From: Rhizobium sp. BK196
Lineage (GTDB): Bacteria; Pseudomonadota; Alphaproteobacteria; Rhizobiales; Rhizobiaceae
Direction of reading: 5' to 3'
NCBI RefSeq assembly: GCF_014193255.1
Contig: NZ_JACHZB010000007.1
Location: 62,001 to 126,000, forward strand
Length of the DNA stretch: 64,000 nucleotides
The notes under the pieces were generated by a model, which did no database searches, was not told the DNA's origin, and saw only the letters and a list, made by a program, of their open reading frames with translations. Within the stretch, counting starts at the first letter, position 1. Each line of letters starts with the position of its first letter. Below, piece after piece: positions 51,822 through 60,024 of the stretch. The translations under genes and the position numbers were made by a program.

Positions 51822-52286
51822 TCAGATTGCGTTCGACGTTTTTGCCGCTGCGAGACGTTTTCCTCTCGTCAGTTTCCGCCCGTCGCGGAAATTGAGGGCA
51901 AGCAGCGTCAACTGAGTGAGGCCGGCCAGCAGTTCAAGAGTCTGTATGGCGTAGAAAACACCGTCAAGCAGACCTTCATCCGCGCGACGGTAGAGCAGGA
52001 TTGCCAGGGGCAAGAGGACCAGCAGCCCGTTTGCGGCAATGATCTTCATCCGCCAGCGCTTCTTGTCGATAGCCGGCGAATGGCGACCACGGGCGAGCGA
52101 AAAGCCGTTGGCGCCAGTGATCGCGAGCGCTGGGATCAACAGACAGAGACCGACAAGGATTGCTTTCTTGACGGCAAGAATTGCGGTCGCATCCAGAAGA
52201 AGCTCGGAAGTCAGCGTTGCGGTCAGAAAACCGGCAATCAGGATCATGGCAATTGTGCGCGCGCAGACATGAACGAAGGTTTTCAT
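51822..52286 (-). CDS. Four-helix membrane protein, unknown function
   Basis: A 154-residue protein with four hydrophobic helices (residues about 8-28, 39-60, 82-103, 110-130) and a basic C-terminal tail. I do not recognise a family. Its start overlaps the MarR stop by 4 bp (ATGA), so it is translationally coupled to the MarR regulator and is probably that regulator's target. Confidence 0.6.
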   Translation of the reverse strand: MKTFVHVCARTIAMILIAGFLTATLTSELLLDATAILAVKKAILVGLCLLIPALAITGANGFSLARGRHSPAIDKKRWRMKIIAANGLLVLLPLAILLYRRADEGLLDGVFYAIQTLELLAGLTQLTLLALNFRDGRKLTRGKRLAAAKTSNAI

Positions 52287-52753
52287 TTCCGTTCCTCGCT
52301 TTCCGTGGCGTCCAGCGCCAGCCGTTGGTCGAACCTGCCCAGAAGATCGAGTGCCGCCTGTAATTCCGGTGCGTTTAGTCCGCTGGCCAGCGCATTGGCC
52401 CAGCCGGTATGAAGCGCTGATATCCTCGCGTAACTCTCAGCGCCCTGCGGCGTCAGCACATAGAAGGGCGAGCGCTGATGGCGCGGGTTGGGCCGCCTTT
52501 CGACGAAGCCGTCTTCCTCCAGCTTGTTTACCTGCTTTTGGGCTCCCTGACGGGTCATGCCCATCATCTCCGCAATGGCGGGAACCGCGACATGACCGGA
52601 AGACAGCGAGATCGCTCCGAGCACCTGCCAGCGGGCGCTCGTGAGGTTCAGCGGTGCGCCGAGCCGGTCGCCACCGTCCAACAGTCGTCCGTTGATGCGG
52701 AAGATCATTAGCATGATGTCCGTCAGCAGGTCTGCTTCGATCGTCCGCTTCAA
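52283..52753 (-). CDS. MarR-family transcriptional regulator
   Basis: A 156-residue winged-helix regulator. The wHTH is in residues about 40-105 (ALSSGHVAVPAIAEMMGMTR-like, then GAQKQVNKLEEDGFVERRPNPRHQRSPFYVLT with the wing Asp/Arg pattern). I chose TTG 52753 over ATG 52795: the latter lies between two exact copies of TGGAAACTAGTT, which look like the operator, so transcription should begin after them; GGAG lies 11 bases before the TTG. Operon with the membrane protein downstream. Confidence 0.8.
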   Translation of the reverse strand: MKRTIEADLLTDIMLMIFRINGRLLDGGDRLGAPLNLTSARWQVLGAISLSSGHVAVPAIAEMMGMTRQGAQKQVNKLEEDGFVERRPNPRHQRSPFYVLTPQGAESYARISALHTGWANALASGLNAPELQAALDLLGRFDQRLALDATESEERK

Positions 52754-52778
52754 GATGTGCCGTTCTCCACAGGTATTA

Positions 52779-52810
52779 TGGAAACTAGTTACCATTATTG
52801 GAAACTAGTT
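52779..52810. promoter_or_regulatory. MarR operator candidate: TGGAAACTAGTT repeated with 20-bp period
   Basis: TGGAAACTAGTT occurs at 52779-52790 and 52799-52810, with palindromic core AACTAGTT. Two sites two helical turns apart just upstream of the MarR start suggest autorepression. Confidence 0.6.
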
Positions 52811-52948
52811 GTCAATCTGCGAAAACATGCGGCATTCGGGTAAATCCCGAGCCGGATTCTCGATTGTTCTCATGATTTTAAGCGTTTCTTGACCCTTGAC
52901 TGCGAAGATTTCTGGAACTGGGAGTTGTGTGAGTTGCCGGCAGTCTTG

Positions 52949-55138
52949 ATGTCAAAAAACAATGGATCGGGTTTAGGCCGCCATACCACGGTTACTGGCG
53001 TGCTTTTTTCCTTCGCGGTCATTGTTGCTGTTGTCACCATCATGGTTTTGACGGCGCTGGAACGCGTCTCCGAAAATGCCAATGTGCTCGACGACGAGCG
53101 TTCGCGCGAAACCACCGTCGGCGCACTTAAGACCTTCGAAGATCAGCTTGCCGCGACGCTTGACGATTATGCCGCCTGGGATGATGCCGCTGCCAATGTC
53201 TACGCACCGGAGGGCATGGCGTGGACAATCAGCAATTACGGCGAGATGTCCCTCAACAGCCCTCTCTTCGACATGGCTATCGTCATTGATGACCAGAAGA
53301 AAACCGTCATGGCCTATCAGGACGGTTTGCCAATGCAGATGCCGGTGAACGATTTCTTCTCCCCCTCGCTTTGGCGGCTTCTGGACAAGGTTCGCGCACC
53401 TGATGCCGGCGAGAAGCCGCAGGCCACCGGTTTCATCAAGACTGCCAGGGGCATTGCCGCTGTCGGTATCGCACTTGTGCGAGAGAAGTCGGGTGAGCTT
53501 GATATGCCCGACGGTCAGCATCGCTATCTGGTTTTCGCCCGGCATCTCGACGAGGACAAGATCTCCGCTCTCGGCGCGACTTACGTCCTGAACGGGTTAC
53601 GACTGGTGCCTGCGGATTTTGCCGCGGCCTATTCGGTGGAAATTGCAGACCCTGCTCGAGCGGTTCTCGGCAAGCTAGTCTGGGTGTCGCGTTCGCCCGG
53701 CGATGTTGGTTACGCGCAGGTGAGGCCCATGGTCATCCAGGCGCTTGGTCTTGTCGGCCTGTTCTTCGTCGTCCTCCTCATAATCGGTTGGATGACCGGC
53801 CGGCGGCTGAAGGCCGAGGAAAACAGCGCGCGTAAAGAAGCACTTCGAGATCGCCTGAGCGGTCTTTCCAACCGCGACGGCCTAGGGCTTGCCGTCGACC
53901 GCTTCGTTGCGGAAGCCCGGCAGACGAAGCGGAACGTGCTGCTCCTCTATCTCGATCTCGACGGCTTCAAGGAAGTCAACGACAGCTACGGGCACGGCAC
54001 CGGCGACCAATTGATCCGCGCTGTTGCGGCAGGACTGGACGTGCTGATCCCCGAGGACGCGGTGCTCGCGCGCATCGGTGGTGATGAGTTTGCAATCGCT
54101 TTCCTTTCGGATGCGGAGAATGCGGCCGCGTTGCAGCTTGCGGAGCAGATCCTCGATTTCCTTGCCGAACCGCTCGAAGTCGGCCGCCGTATCGTCGTGG
54201 TCGGCGCCAGCATCGGCATTGCCATGTCATCGCTCGGTTCGATCGCCCGGGAGGAGCTGGTACGCCGCGCCGATCTTGCCATGTACAAGGCGAAGGAGGC
54301 CGGCCGCGCCCGCATGACACTTTACGATCCGGCCATGGATACCGATCGCGCGCAGCGCAACGCGCTGGAGCTCGATCTGCGCATGGCGATCGAAAGCGGC
54401 GATCTCACGCTTGCCTATCAGCCGCTCGTCGATGCCGCGACGCATGAGATGAATGGTGTGGAAGCGCTGGTGCGCTGGAACCGGCCGGGCCACGGTCCGG
54501 TTTCGCCCGAGGTTTTCATTCCGATCGCCGAGACCAGCGGGCTCATCGAATCCCTCGGCCTTTTCGTGTTGCGCAAGGCATGCGAAACGGCAAAGCAATG
54601 GCCGGAGCTGAAGATCTCGGTCAATGTGTCACCGGGCCAGTTCCGCAATCCGGCCTTCACCGATTATGTTCGCTACGTGCTGAAGCAGACGGAGATCGAG
54701 GCGAGCCGCGTCACGCTGGAAATCACCGAAGGCTATATGATCCAGAATCCGCAGCGCACGCGCCTATCGATCGAGCGACTGAAGTCGCTCGGCGTCAAGG
54801 TGGCGCTCGACGACTTCGGCTCCGGCTTTTCTTCGATTGGCTACCTGCGGCAGTTCGGCTTCGATCGCATCAAGATCGACCGCTCGCTCGTGACCGACAT
54901 TATCGGCGACAGCCGGCAGCGGGAAATGCTGCAGGCGACGGTCGCACTTGCCCGTGCGTTGGATATCCCTGTCACTGCGGAGGGCATCGAGACCGAAGAG
55001 CAGGCGGTCGCGCTTCGCCTCTTTGGCTGCGACAGCCTGCAGGGCTATTTCTTTGGCAAACCGATGACTGCTGACCACATCAATGACCGATTGCAGGAGC
55101 GCCGCGAAGCCCGGGTCCTGCGCCGGATCGTCGGCTAG
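52949..55138 (+). CDS. Membrane GGDEF-EAL cyclic-di-GMP protein with CHASE4-like sensor
   Basis: About 729 residues. A helix near residues 15-38 and another near 257-279 bound a periplasmic sensor (about 40-255) resembling CHASE4 (LDDYAAWDDAAANVYAPEG). Then a diguanylate cyclase domain with GGDEF at 377-381 and an EAL phosphodiesterase domain with EAL at 505-507; DDFGSGFSS and the NVSPGQF loop are present, so both activities are plausible. The allosteric RxxD I-site before GGDEF is absent (PEDA at that position). The start is uncertain: the frame continues to 52889 and ATG 52949 has no strong ribosome site. Monocistronic. Confidence 0.88.
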   Translation: MSKNNGSGLGRHTTVTGVLFSFAVIVAVVTIMVLTALERVSENANVLDDERSRETTVGALKTFEDQLAATLDDYAAWDDAAANVYAPEGMAWTISNYGEMSLNSPLFDMAIVIDDQKKTVMAYQDGLPMQMPVNDFFSPSLWRLLDKVRAPDAGEKPQATGFIKTARGIAAVGIALVREKSGELDMPDGQHRYLVFARHLDEDKISALGATYVLNGLRLVPADFAAAYSVEIADPARAVLGKLVWVSRSPGDVGYAQVRPMVIQALGLVGLFFVVLLIIGWMTGRRLKAEENSARKEALRDRLSGLSNRDGLGLAVDRFVAEARQTKRNVLLLYLDLDGFKEVNDSYGHGTGDQLIRAVAAGLDVLIPEDAVLARIGGDEFAIAFLSDAENAAALQLAEQILDFLAEPLEVGRRIVVVGASIGIAMSSLGSIAREELVRRADLAMYKAKEAGRARMTLYDPAMDTDRAQRNALELDLRMAIESGDLTLAYQPLVDAATHEMNGVEALVRWNRPGHGPVSPEVFIPIAETSGLIESLGLFVLRKACETAKQWPELKISVNVSPGQFRNPAFTDYVRYVLKQTEIEASRVTLEITEGYMIQNPQRTRLSIERLKSLGVKVALDDFGSGFSSIGYLRQFGFDRIKIDRSLVTDIIGDSRQREMLQATVALARALDIPVTAEGIETEEQAVALRLFGCDSLQGYFFGKPMTADHINDRLQERREARVLRRIVG

Positions 55139-55146
55139 ACGTCGCC

Positions 55147-56076
55147 TTATGTACCTATGTGCTTCTGGCCGCGCTGCTTGGCGAGCGCGATCTGGTGCTG
55201 GCGCTGACGATAGCGCAGGCGATCTTCTTCGCTGCGCGTATGGTAGCAATTGCTGCAGGAAACGCCTTCTTCGTAATAGGGCGAGGTGACTTCTTCTGCC
55301 GTGATCGGATTGCGGCAGGCGTGGCAGAGCTTGTGCTCGCCCTCCTTCAGGCCATGCTCGACGGAAACGCGTTCGTCGAAAACGAAGCAGGCGCCGTCCC
55401 ACAGGCTTTCTTCCCGCGGTACTTCCTCAAGATATTTCAGGATGCCACCTCTGAGGTGATAGACCTCATCGAAGCCCTGTTCCTTCATGAATGCTGTCGC
55501 CTTCTCGCAGCGGATGCCGCCGGTGCAGTACATGGCGATCTTCGGCTTGTTGTGCAGGCCAGGATTGTTGCGCACCCAGTCCGGGAACTCGCGGAAGGTC
55601 TTGGTCTTGGGGTCAACCGCGCCGCGGAAGATGCCGATTGCCGTCTCGTAGTCGTTGCGGGTGTCGATGACGATCGTATCCGGATCAGAGATCAACGCAT
55701 TCCAATCAACAGGATCGACATACGTTCCGACCACCTTGTTGGGGTCGATATTCTCGACGCCCATGGTGACGATTTCTTTCTTAAGCTTCACCTTCATGCG
55801 CAGGAACGGCATCTTGGATGCGCGGCTTTCCTTATGTTCCAGCGCCGCGAATTCCGGCTGGGTCCGCAGGAAGGCGAGCACGCTCCAGATGCCGGCATCC
55901 GGCCCTGCAATCGTGCCGTTGATACCTTCATGGGCGAGGAGCAGCGTACCCTTTACGCCATTCTCTTCGCAGAGCGCTTGCAAGGGCTGCTGTAAGCTTT
56001 CGTAACGCGGTAGCGAAACGAAATGGTAAAGTGCTGCCACGAGGTACGGGCTTGTCTGGATCGCATTGTCGGTCAT
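55147..56076 (-). CDS. trhO: tRNA uridine-34 hydroxylase, rhodanese-fold
   Basis: A 309-residue TrhO/YceA protein, which hydroxylates U34 of certain tRNAs (ho5U). Acylphosphatase-like N-terminal domain (GTLLLAHEGINGTIAGPDA), rhodanese domain with active-loop cysteine in MYCTGGIRCEKATAFM, and a C-terminal cysteine-rich part (CHACRNPITAEEV and SCSNCYHT) that probably binds zinc. ATG 56076 (MTDNAIQTSPYLVAALYHF); the frame to 56118 is unsupported. Convergent with the GGDEF-EAL gene, 8 bp apart. Confidence 0.9.
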   Translation of the reverse strand: MTDNAIQTSPYLVAALYHFVSLPRYESLQQPLQALCEENGVKGTLLLAHEGINGTIAGPDAGIWSVLAFLRTQPEFAALEHKESRASKMPFLRMKVKLKKEIVTMGVENIDPNKVVGTYVDPVDWNALISDPDTIVIDTRNDYETAIGIFRGAVDPKTKTFREFPDWVRNNPGLHNKPKIAMYCTGGIRCEKATAFMKEQGFDEVYHLRGGILKYLEEVPREESLWDGACFVFDERVSVEHGLKEGEHKLCHACRNPITAEEVTSPYYEEGVSCSNCYHTRSEEDRLRYRQRQHQIALAKQRGQKHIGT

Positions 56077-56148
56077 GCGCGTGGAAATACAGAATATGCT
56101 GGGCCTGCGCAATGACATTACGCAAGTCAGGCGCCGTATGAACTCGCC

Positions 56149-56625
56149 TTACCGACGCGCTTTCCATTCCGCGTGGGACCGCATGCCGAAAGCGGCATCC
56201 GGCTCTTCGTCGAGCACGCTCAGGAATTCGATCGAATGCCCGTCGGGGTCGTTGAAATAGAGCGAGAGCGCAGGCACCCAGCCGATGACGATCGGTTCGG
56301 TGATCGGCTCGCCGTGAAAGCCGTGCAGCTTCAGGCCCTTATGGATCAGCAGCGCCGGCGCGTGCATTATTTCTTTCTGCGACATGCGGAAAGCCATGTG
56401 CAGACGCATCTTCAAGGGGCCGGTGCCGATTTCCCAGAGGCCGAGCATGGCGTTCTCCTTGCCGTTCACCCAGAAGAAGGCAATGCGGCGTTCGGGAAAT
56501 TCGGCGGCGAGTTCCAGGCCGAGAATATCGCGGTAGAAAGGTATGGAGGTCTTCAGATCAGCGACGGTGAGATGGGTTTCATAGATGCCCTGAATCAGGG
56601 GCGTCGTGGCATTGGCTGCAGACAT
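56149..56625 (-). CDS. VOC/glyoxalase-family protein
   Basis: A 158-residue vicinal-oxygen-chelate fold protein. N-terminal ETHLTVADLKTSIPFYRDIL and C-terminal LYFNDPDGHSIEFLSVL carry the usual metal ligands (His near residue 18, Glu near 138). Relatives include dioxygenases, fosfomycin-resistance enzymes and glyoxalases; the substrate cannot be inferred. GAGGAAAAT precedes ATG 56625. Single gene between CHAD and trhO on the same strand. Confidence 0.8.
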   Translation of the reverse strand: MSAANATTPLIQGIYETHLTVADLKTSIPFYRDILGLELAAEFPERRIAFFWVNGKENAMLGLWEIGTGPLKMRLHMAFRMSQKEIMHAPALLIHKGLKLHGFHGEPITEPIVIGWVPALSLYFNDPDGHSIEFLSVLDEEPDAAFGMRSHAEWKARR

Positions 56626-56701
56626 ATTTTCCTCGATCGGTTCATTGACCAGGGCCGAGGCTAGGACCTCAAGCAAAGTTCAGGTCAATAGGTCAAATAC
56701 G

Positions 56702-57610
56702 TCAATTGCGGATGGACACCCAGAGCAGTTCCAGACGCTGCGCCTCATCGTCAGGATTATCGCCATAGAGCGTTTCGGCTCTGCGCAATGCTTCGCGCCG
56801 ATCCTCCTGCTGGCGGAAGATGATAGCATCCAGCAGATGGGCGAGGTCGTCGCTGCGGGTGAAGAGCTGCGGTTCTGCCTCCACCAGGCCTGAAAGCACG
56901 GCGAGATCGTTGATATGGCCGAGACGTTCGACAAGATCCTTGGCGAAGTCGCGCTTGACCTTCATGGCGCTCGGCCAGACATCGCGCAGAAGCGCGTGAT
57001 AGAGGCGATAATCGTAGGTGCGCTTGCGCAGCTCATGAAAATCGCCGGCAGCTGGGTTTTCGTGGCAGGCATCGAGCGCTTTCCTGGCGCGCGATGCCGT
57101 CCTGCGCCAGCTTTTTGCAAGCATACGGGCATTCTTGCGGTGGCTTTTGTCGAAGCCGACATCGTCGAGCGCTGCAATTGCTTCCCGCAGCGTGCCGGCG
57201 GTATCGTGCAGCCGTTGCTCGAGGCCGCTTTCGGCTTCCGCCATCCAGTCGCGACGCGCTTCCAGAATGGAAACAATGCGGCTGAGCGCCTCTGCCTCTT
57301 CCGCGTTACGAGCGTTCTCCTTCAGGTAGCGGCCGGTACCGACGATTGCTGCGGCATCGCGAATGGCCGAGAGCGACTTTGCCGCGTCCCTAAGCCGCCC
57401 GTTCTCTCGCTTCTGAAAATCCGGTACTTCGCGGGACACGAGGCGATAGAGCGAACGCAGCCGCTTCATATTCTTGCGGAAAGCGTGGATCGCCTCATGG
57501 GCGCCTTCGGGCCGCTCCTCCAGAACGGAAATGGCGCGCAAAAGTTGCTCCTCGGCCGCGCTTCGGAACTCATCGGTAAAGTCGGCCTCAGGCCGTATGC
57601 GATAGCCCAT
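56702..57610 (-). CDS. CHAD-domain protein
   Basis: A 302-residue all-helical CHAD protein. Conserved histidines in the first half (EGAHEAIHAFRKNMKRLRSLYRL) and in FHELRKRTYDYRLYHALLRDVWP are the basic patches that bind inorganic polyphosphate in this family. Starts at ATG 57610 inside the CYTH gene (23-bp overlap), with rich Lys/Arg on helix faces. It pairs with the CYTH triphosphatase encoded upstream; in many bacteria the two are fused into one protein. Confidence 0.85.
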   Translation of the reverse strand: MGYRIRPEADFTDEFRSAAEEQLLRAISVLEERPEGAHEAIHAFRKNMKRLRSLYRLVSREVPDFQKRENGRLRDAAKSLSAIRDAAAIVGTGRYLKENARNAEEAEALSRIVSILEARRDWMAEAESGLEQRLHDTAGTLREAIAALDDVGFDKSHRKNARMLAKSWRRTASRARKALDACHENPAAGDFHELRKRTYDYRLYHALLRDVWPSAMKVKRDFAKDLVERLGHINDLAVLSGLVEAEPQLFTRSDDLAHLLDAIIFRQQEDRREALRRAETLYGDNPDDEAQRLELLWVSIRN

Positions 57611-58076
57611 GCCTATCGTGCTCGAATTCTGTGGCAAGTGCCTGATTGGAATAGCGGAAATCGCCGGTGACCTCGCGGCCGAGCCAGGTGGGAAGCGGAG
57701 GATTATCAGTTTCGGCCCGCATCTCGACTTCGGCGATGACGAGGCCGCGATGGGCGCCGGCAAAGACATCGACCTCCCAGACGAAACCTTCATAGGGGAC
57801 GCGGTAGCGCGTCTTTTCGATGATGACACCGATAGCGTTTTCCAAAAGCTCCTCGGCGTCGGAGACGGGGATCTCATACTCGAATTCATCGCGGGTGAGG
57901 GTGCCGCGGCCGATTTTCATCGTCAACCGCGCGGTCTTCTCGTCAAGGATGCGAACCCGCACGGAGCGGTCTTCCATCGAGGCGATATAGCCTTGTTTCA
58001 GGACCGATTTGGACTCTGCGGCAGAGCGCCATGCTTCACCGCGCACGAGGAACTTCCGTTCGATCTCTTTCGCCAT
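57588..58076 (-). CDS. CYTH-domain triphosphate tunnel metalloenzyme
   Basis: A 162-residue CYTH protein. The N-terminal signature EIERKFLV (ExExK, residues 4-8) and alternating basic/acidic strands (VRVRILDEKTARLTMKIGRG, YEIPVSDAEELL, VIEKTRYRVPYEGFVWEVDVF, VIAEVEMRAE) build the eight-stranded tunnel that binds triphosphate. Likely hydrolyses inorganic triphosphate; adenylate cyclase class IV is an alternative. Overlaps the CHAD gene, so the products are made together. Confidence 0.88.
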   Translation of the reverse strand: MAKEIERKFLVRGEAWRSAAESKSVLKQGYIASMEDRSVRVRILDEKTARLTMKIGRGTLTRDEFEYEIPVSDAEELLENAIGVIIEKTRYRVPYEGFVWEVDVFAGAHRGLVIAEVEMRAETDNPPLPTWLGREVTGDFRYSNQALATEFEHDRHGLSHTA

Positions 58077-58228
58077 GCAAATGAACCTTTTGTGACGATC
58101 GGTGGCACGCTACCCCAATTTCCAGTGATTTAATACCCGTCTTGTCGTAGGGGCTGGTTTTATCTCGACAAGCCTCCGTGAGGGCGCTATTCGAAAGCCG
58201 ATTTCAATCGTTTAAGGGAACCGTGGCC

Positions 58229-58867
58229 ATGGGCGAGAAGACAGAAAGACTCCTTTCCATCCTGAAACTCCAGCCCGTTGTTCCAGTCCTGATCGTTGAG
58301 GACGCGAAATCGGCCGTCCTGCTCGCGAGAGCGCTCGTTGCCGGCGGTCTGAGAGCCATCGAGATCACCATGCGCACGCCGGCCGCTCTCGATGCGGTGC
58401 GCGCGGTCGCCGCTGAAGTGGAAGGCGCGGAAGTCGGCGCTGGCACGATCCTCAACGCCGCACACTGGGAGGCAGCCGTACAGGCAGGCTCCAAGTTCAT
58501 CGTCAGCCCCGGCACGACGCAGGAGCTTCTCGATGCCGCAGCCGATTCTCCCGTGCCGCTTCTGCCAGGTGCGGCGACCGCAAGCGAGGTCATGGCACTC
58601 CGCGAAGAAGGCTATCAGGTGCTGAAATTCTTCCCGGCCGAGCAGGCTGGCGGTGCGGCCTATCTCAAGGCACTTTCTTCGCCGCTCGCAGGTACCTTCT
58701 TTTGCCCGACAGGCGGCATCTCGCTGAAGAATGCCAACGACTATCTGGCACTGCCGAACGTCATCTGCGTCGGCGGTTCGTGGGTCGCGCCGAAGGAGTT
58801 GGTTGCTGCGGGTGACTGGGCAGGTATCACCAAGCTCGCCTCCGAAGCTTTCGCGCTAAAGAGCTGA
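58229..58867 (+). CDS. eda: KHG/KDPG aldolase (2-keto-3-deoxygluconate-6-phosphate aldolase)
   Basis: A 212-residue class I aldolase of the Entner-Doudoroff pathway, splitting KDPG to pyruvate and glyceraldehyde 3-phosphate. The Schiff-base lysine is K133 in VLKFFPAEQAGG, same number as in E. coli; the other active-site Glu is in GLRAIEITMRTPA. Full length. Start ATG 58229 (MGEKTERLLSIL); the frame to 58178 is unsupported, with AAGGGAACC upstream. Divergent from CYTH; no edd gene nearby, as is common in rhizobia where zwf-pgl-edd are elsewhere. Confidence 0.95.
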   Translation: MGEKTERLLSILKLQPVVPVLIVEDAKSAVLLARALVAGGLRAIEITMRTPAALDAVRAVAAEVEGAEVGAGTILNAAHWEAAVQAGSKFIVSPGTTQELLDAAADSPVPLLPGAATASEVMALREEGYQVLKFFPAEQAGGAAYLKALSSPLAGTFFCPTGGISLKNANDYLALPNVICVGGSWVAPKELVAAGDWAGITKLASEAFALKS

Positions 58868-58992
58868 GTCTTCGACGCTTGCCGGCTTCGCAGCCCAATG
58901 AATGACCAAGGTAGTCGCGCCGCCCTCGTTTGTATTTCGACAGTCGCAACCCTATGTTCCCCTTCAGCCTTAAACAGGGAGAAGACGAGGAC

Positions 58993-59712
58993 ATGTTCGA
59001 CGCGAAGAAACTACTCGATCAGTTTCTGGGCTCGCAGGTGCCGGGCGTGGGCGGCAGCGTGCGCGACCGGGCAGGCGATGCGATTCAAGTGGCCAAGGAC
59101 AATCCCCTGAAGACCGGCGCGCTTGCCGCCGTGCTTCTCGGTACCAAGACCGGCCGCAGCATCGCAGGTAATGCCATTACCATCGGCGGTCTCGCGGCCA
59201 TTGCGGGCCTCGGTTACCAAGCCTGGAAGAACTATCAGGCTGGGCAAGCACCCGCAGCGCCCTCCGATGCGCCAACGGCGAACAATCCCGTCCTCCTGCC
59301 GCCGCCTGCCGAATCCGGCTTTGGGTCGGCTTCACCTGCGACCAGCAATGAATTCGTGCTTGTGCTTATCCGAGCCATGATCGCTGCCGCCAAGGCTGAC
59401 GGTCATATCGACGACGCGGAACGCGCCCTCATCATGGACAAGGTCAAGGCCGCTGACGTCAGTGGCGAGGCGGCGAGCTTCATCGAACGTGAGCTTTCGG
59501 AGCCGACCGATATCGATGCGCTTGTCGCGGCGGCGGTGACGGAGGAGCAGAAAGTCGAACTCTACACCGCCTCGCGCCTGACGATAGAGCCGGATTCACG
59601 GGCCGAACGCGGCTATCTCGATCTGCTTGCGGGCCGGCTCGGCCTGCCCGATCAGCTGGTCGATCACATCGAAGCGACGGTTTCCTCTGCCAAGGTCACT
59701 CTCTCGCAGTGA
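58993..59712 (+). CDS. DUF533 (YebE-like) membrane-associated protein with TerB-type domain
   Basis: A 239-residue protein. Residues 1-45 are amphipathic (MFDAKKLLDQFLGSQVPGVG), one hydrophobic segment follows (TGALAAVLLGTKTGRSIAGN to about 75), then an Ala/Pro linker (85-115) and a helical TerB-like domain (ALIRAMIAAAKADGHIDDAE with the acidic loop, to about 235). DUF533 proteins such as YebE are envelope-stress genes of unknown function. ATG 58993 preferred over the 58930 frame because GGGAGAAGACGAGGAC lies just upstream. Confidence 0.8.
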   Translation: MFDAKKLLDQFLGSQVPGVGGSVRDRAGDAIQVAKDNPLKTGALAAVLLGTKTGRSIAGNAITIGGLAAIAGLGYQAWKNYQAGQAPAAPSDAPTANNPVLLPPPAESGFGSASPATSNEFVLVLIRAMIAAAKADGHIDDAERALIMDKVKAADVSGEAASFIERELSEPTDIDALVAAAVTEEQKVELYTASRLTIEPDSRAERGYLDLLAGRLGLPDQLVDHIEATVSSAKVTLSQ

Positions 59713-59815
59713 TCTTGAGAACTCGCAGCAATCTGCGGGTCCAGTGACATCAGGGCCGGTTGCCTTTGCGGGGCGGCTGGCCTATCCACTCCCGGAAAAG
59801 AGGAGTGAGCTATTC

Positions 59816-60022
59816 ATGAGCCCGGAAAGCCGTTCGCAGGCGATCGCCGCCGCTATCATTCTGCTTTGCGCCGGGCTGGTGATCTACTTCCTGCCGACCA
59901 TCGTGCTGTGGATCGGCAGCTTTTCGCCGGCATTGGCGGTCATCGTCGGCGTCTGCCTGCTGATGTGTTTCTTCGGCATATTCTGGCTACGGGCGCGCTA
60001 CCAGCGCAGCAGAAAGCCGTGA
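59816..60022 (+). CDS. Small two-helix membrane protein (68 aa)
   Basis: ATG 59816 with AGAGGAG 12 bases upstream opens 68 codons: MSPESRSQAIAAAIILLCAG, helices at residues about 9-27 and 36-57, and a basic tail RARYQRSRKP. Codon use is coding-like. It lies 104 bp after the DUF533 gene, ends 2 bp from the convergent NicO gene, and no family is recognised. Confidence 0.6.
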   Translation: MSPESRSQAIAAAIILLCAGLVIYFLPTIVLWIGSFSPALAVIVGVCLLMCFFGIFWLRARYQRSRKP

Positions 60023-60024
60023 GG

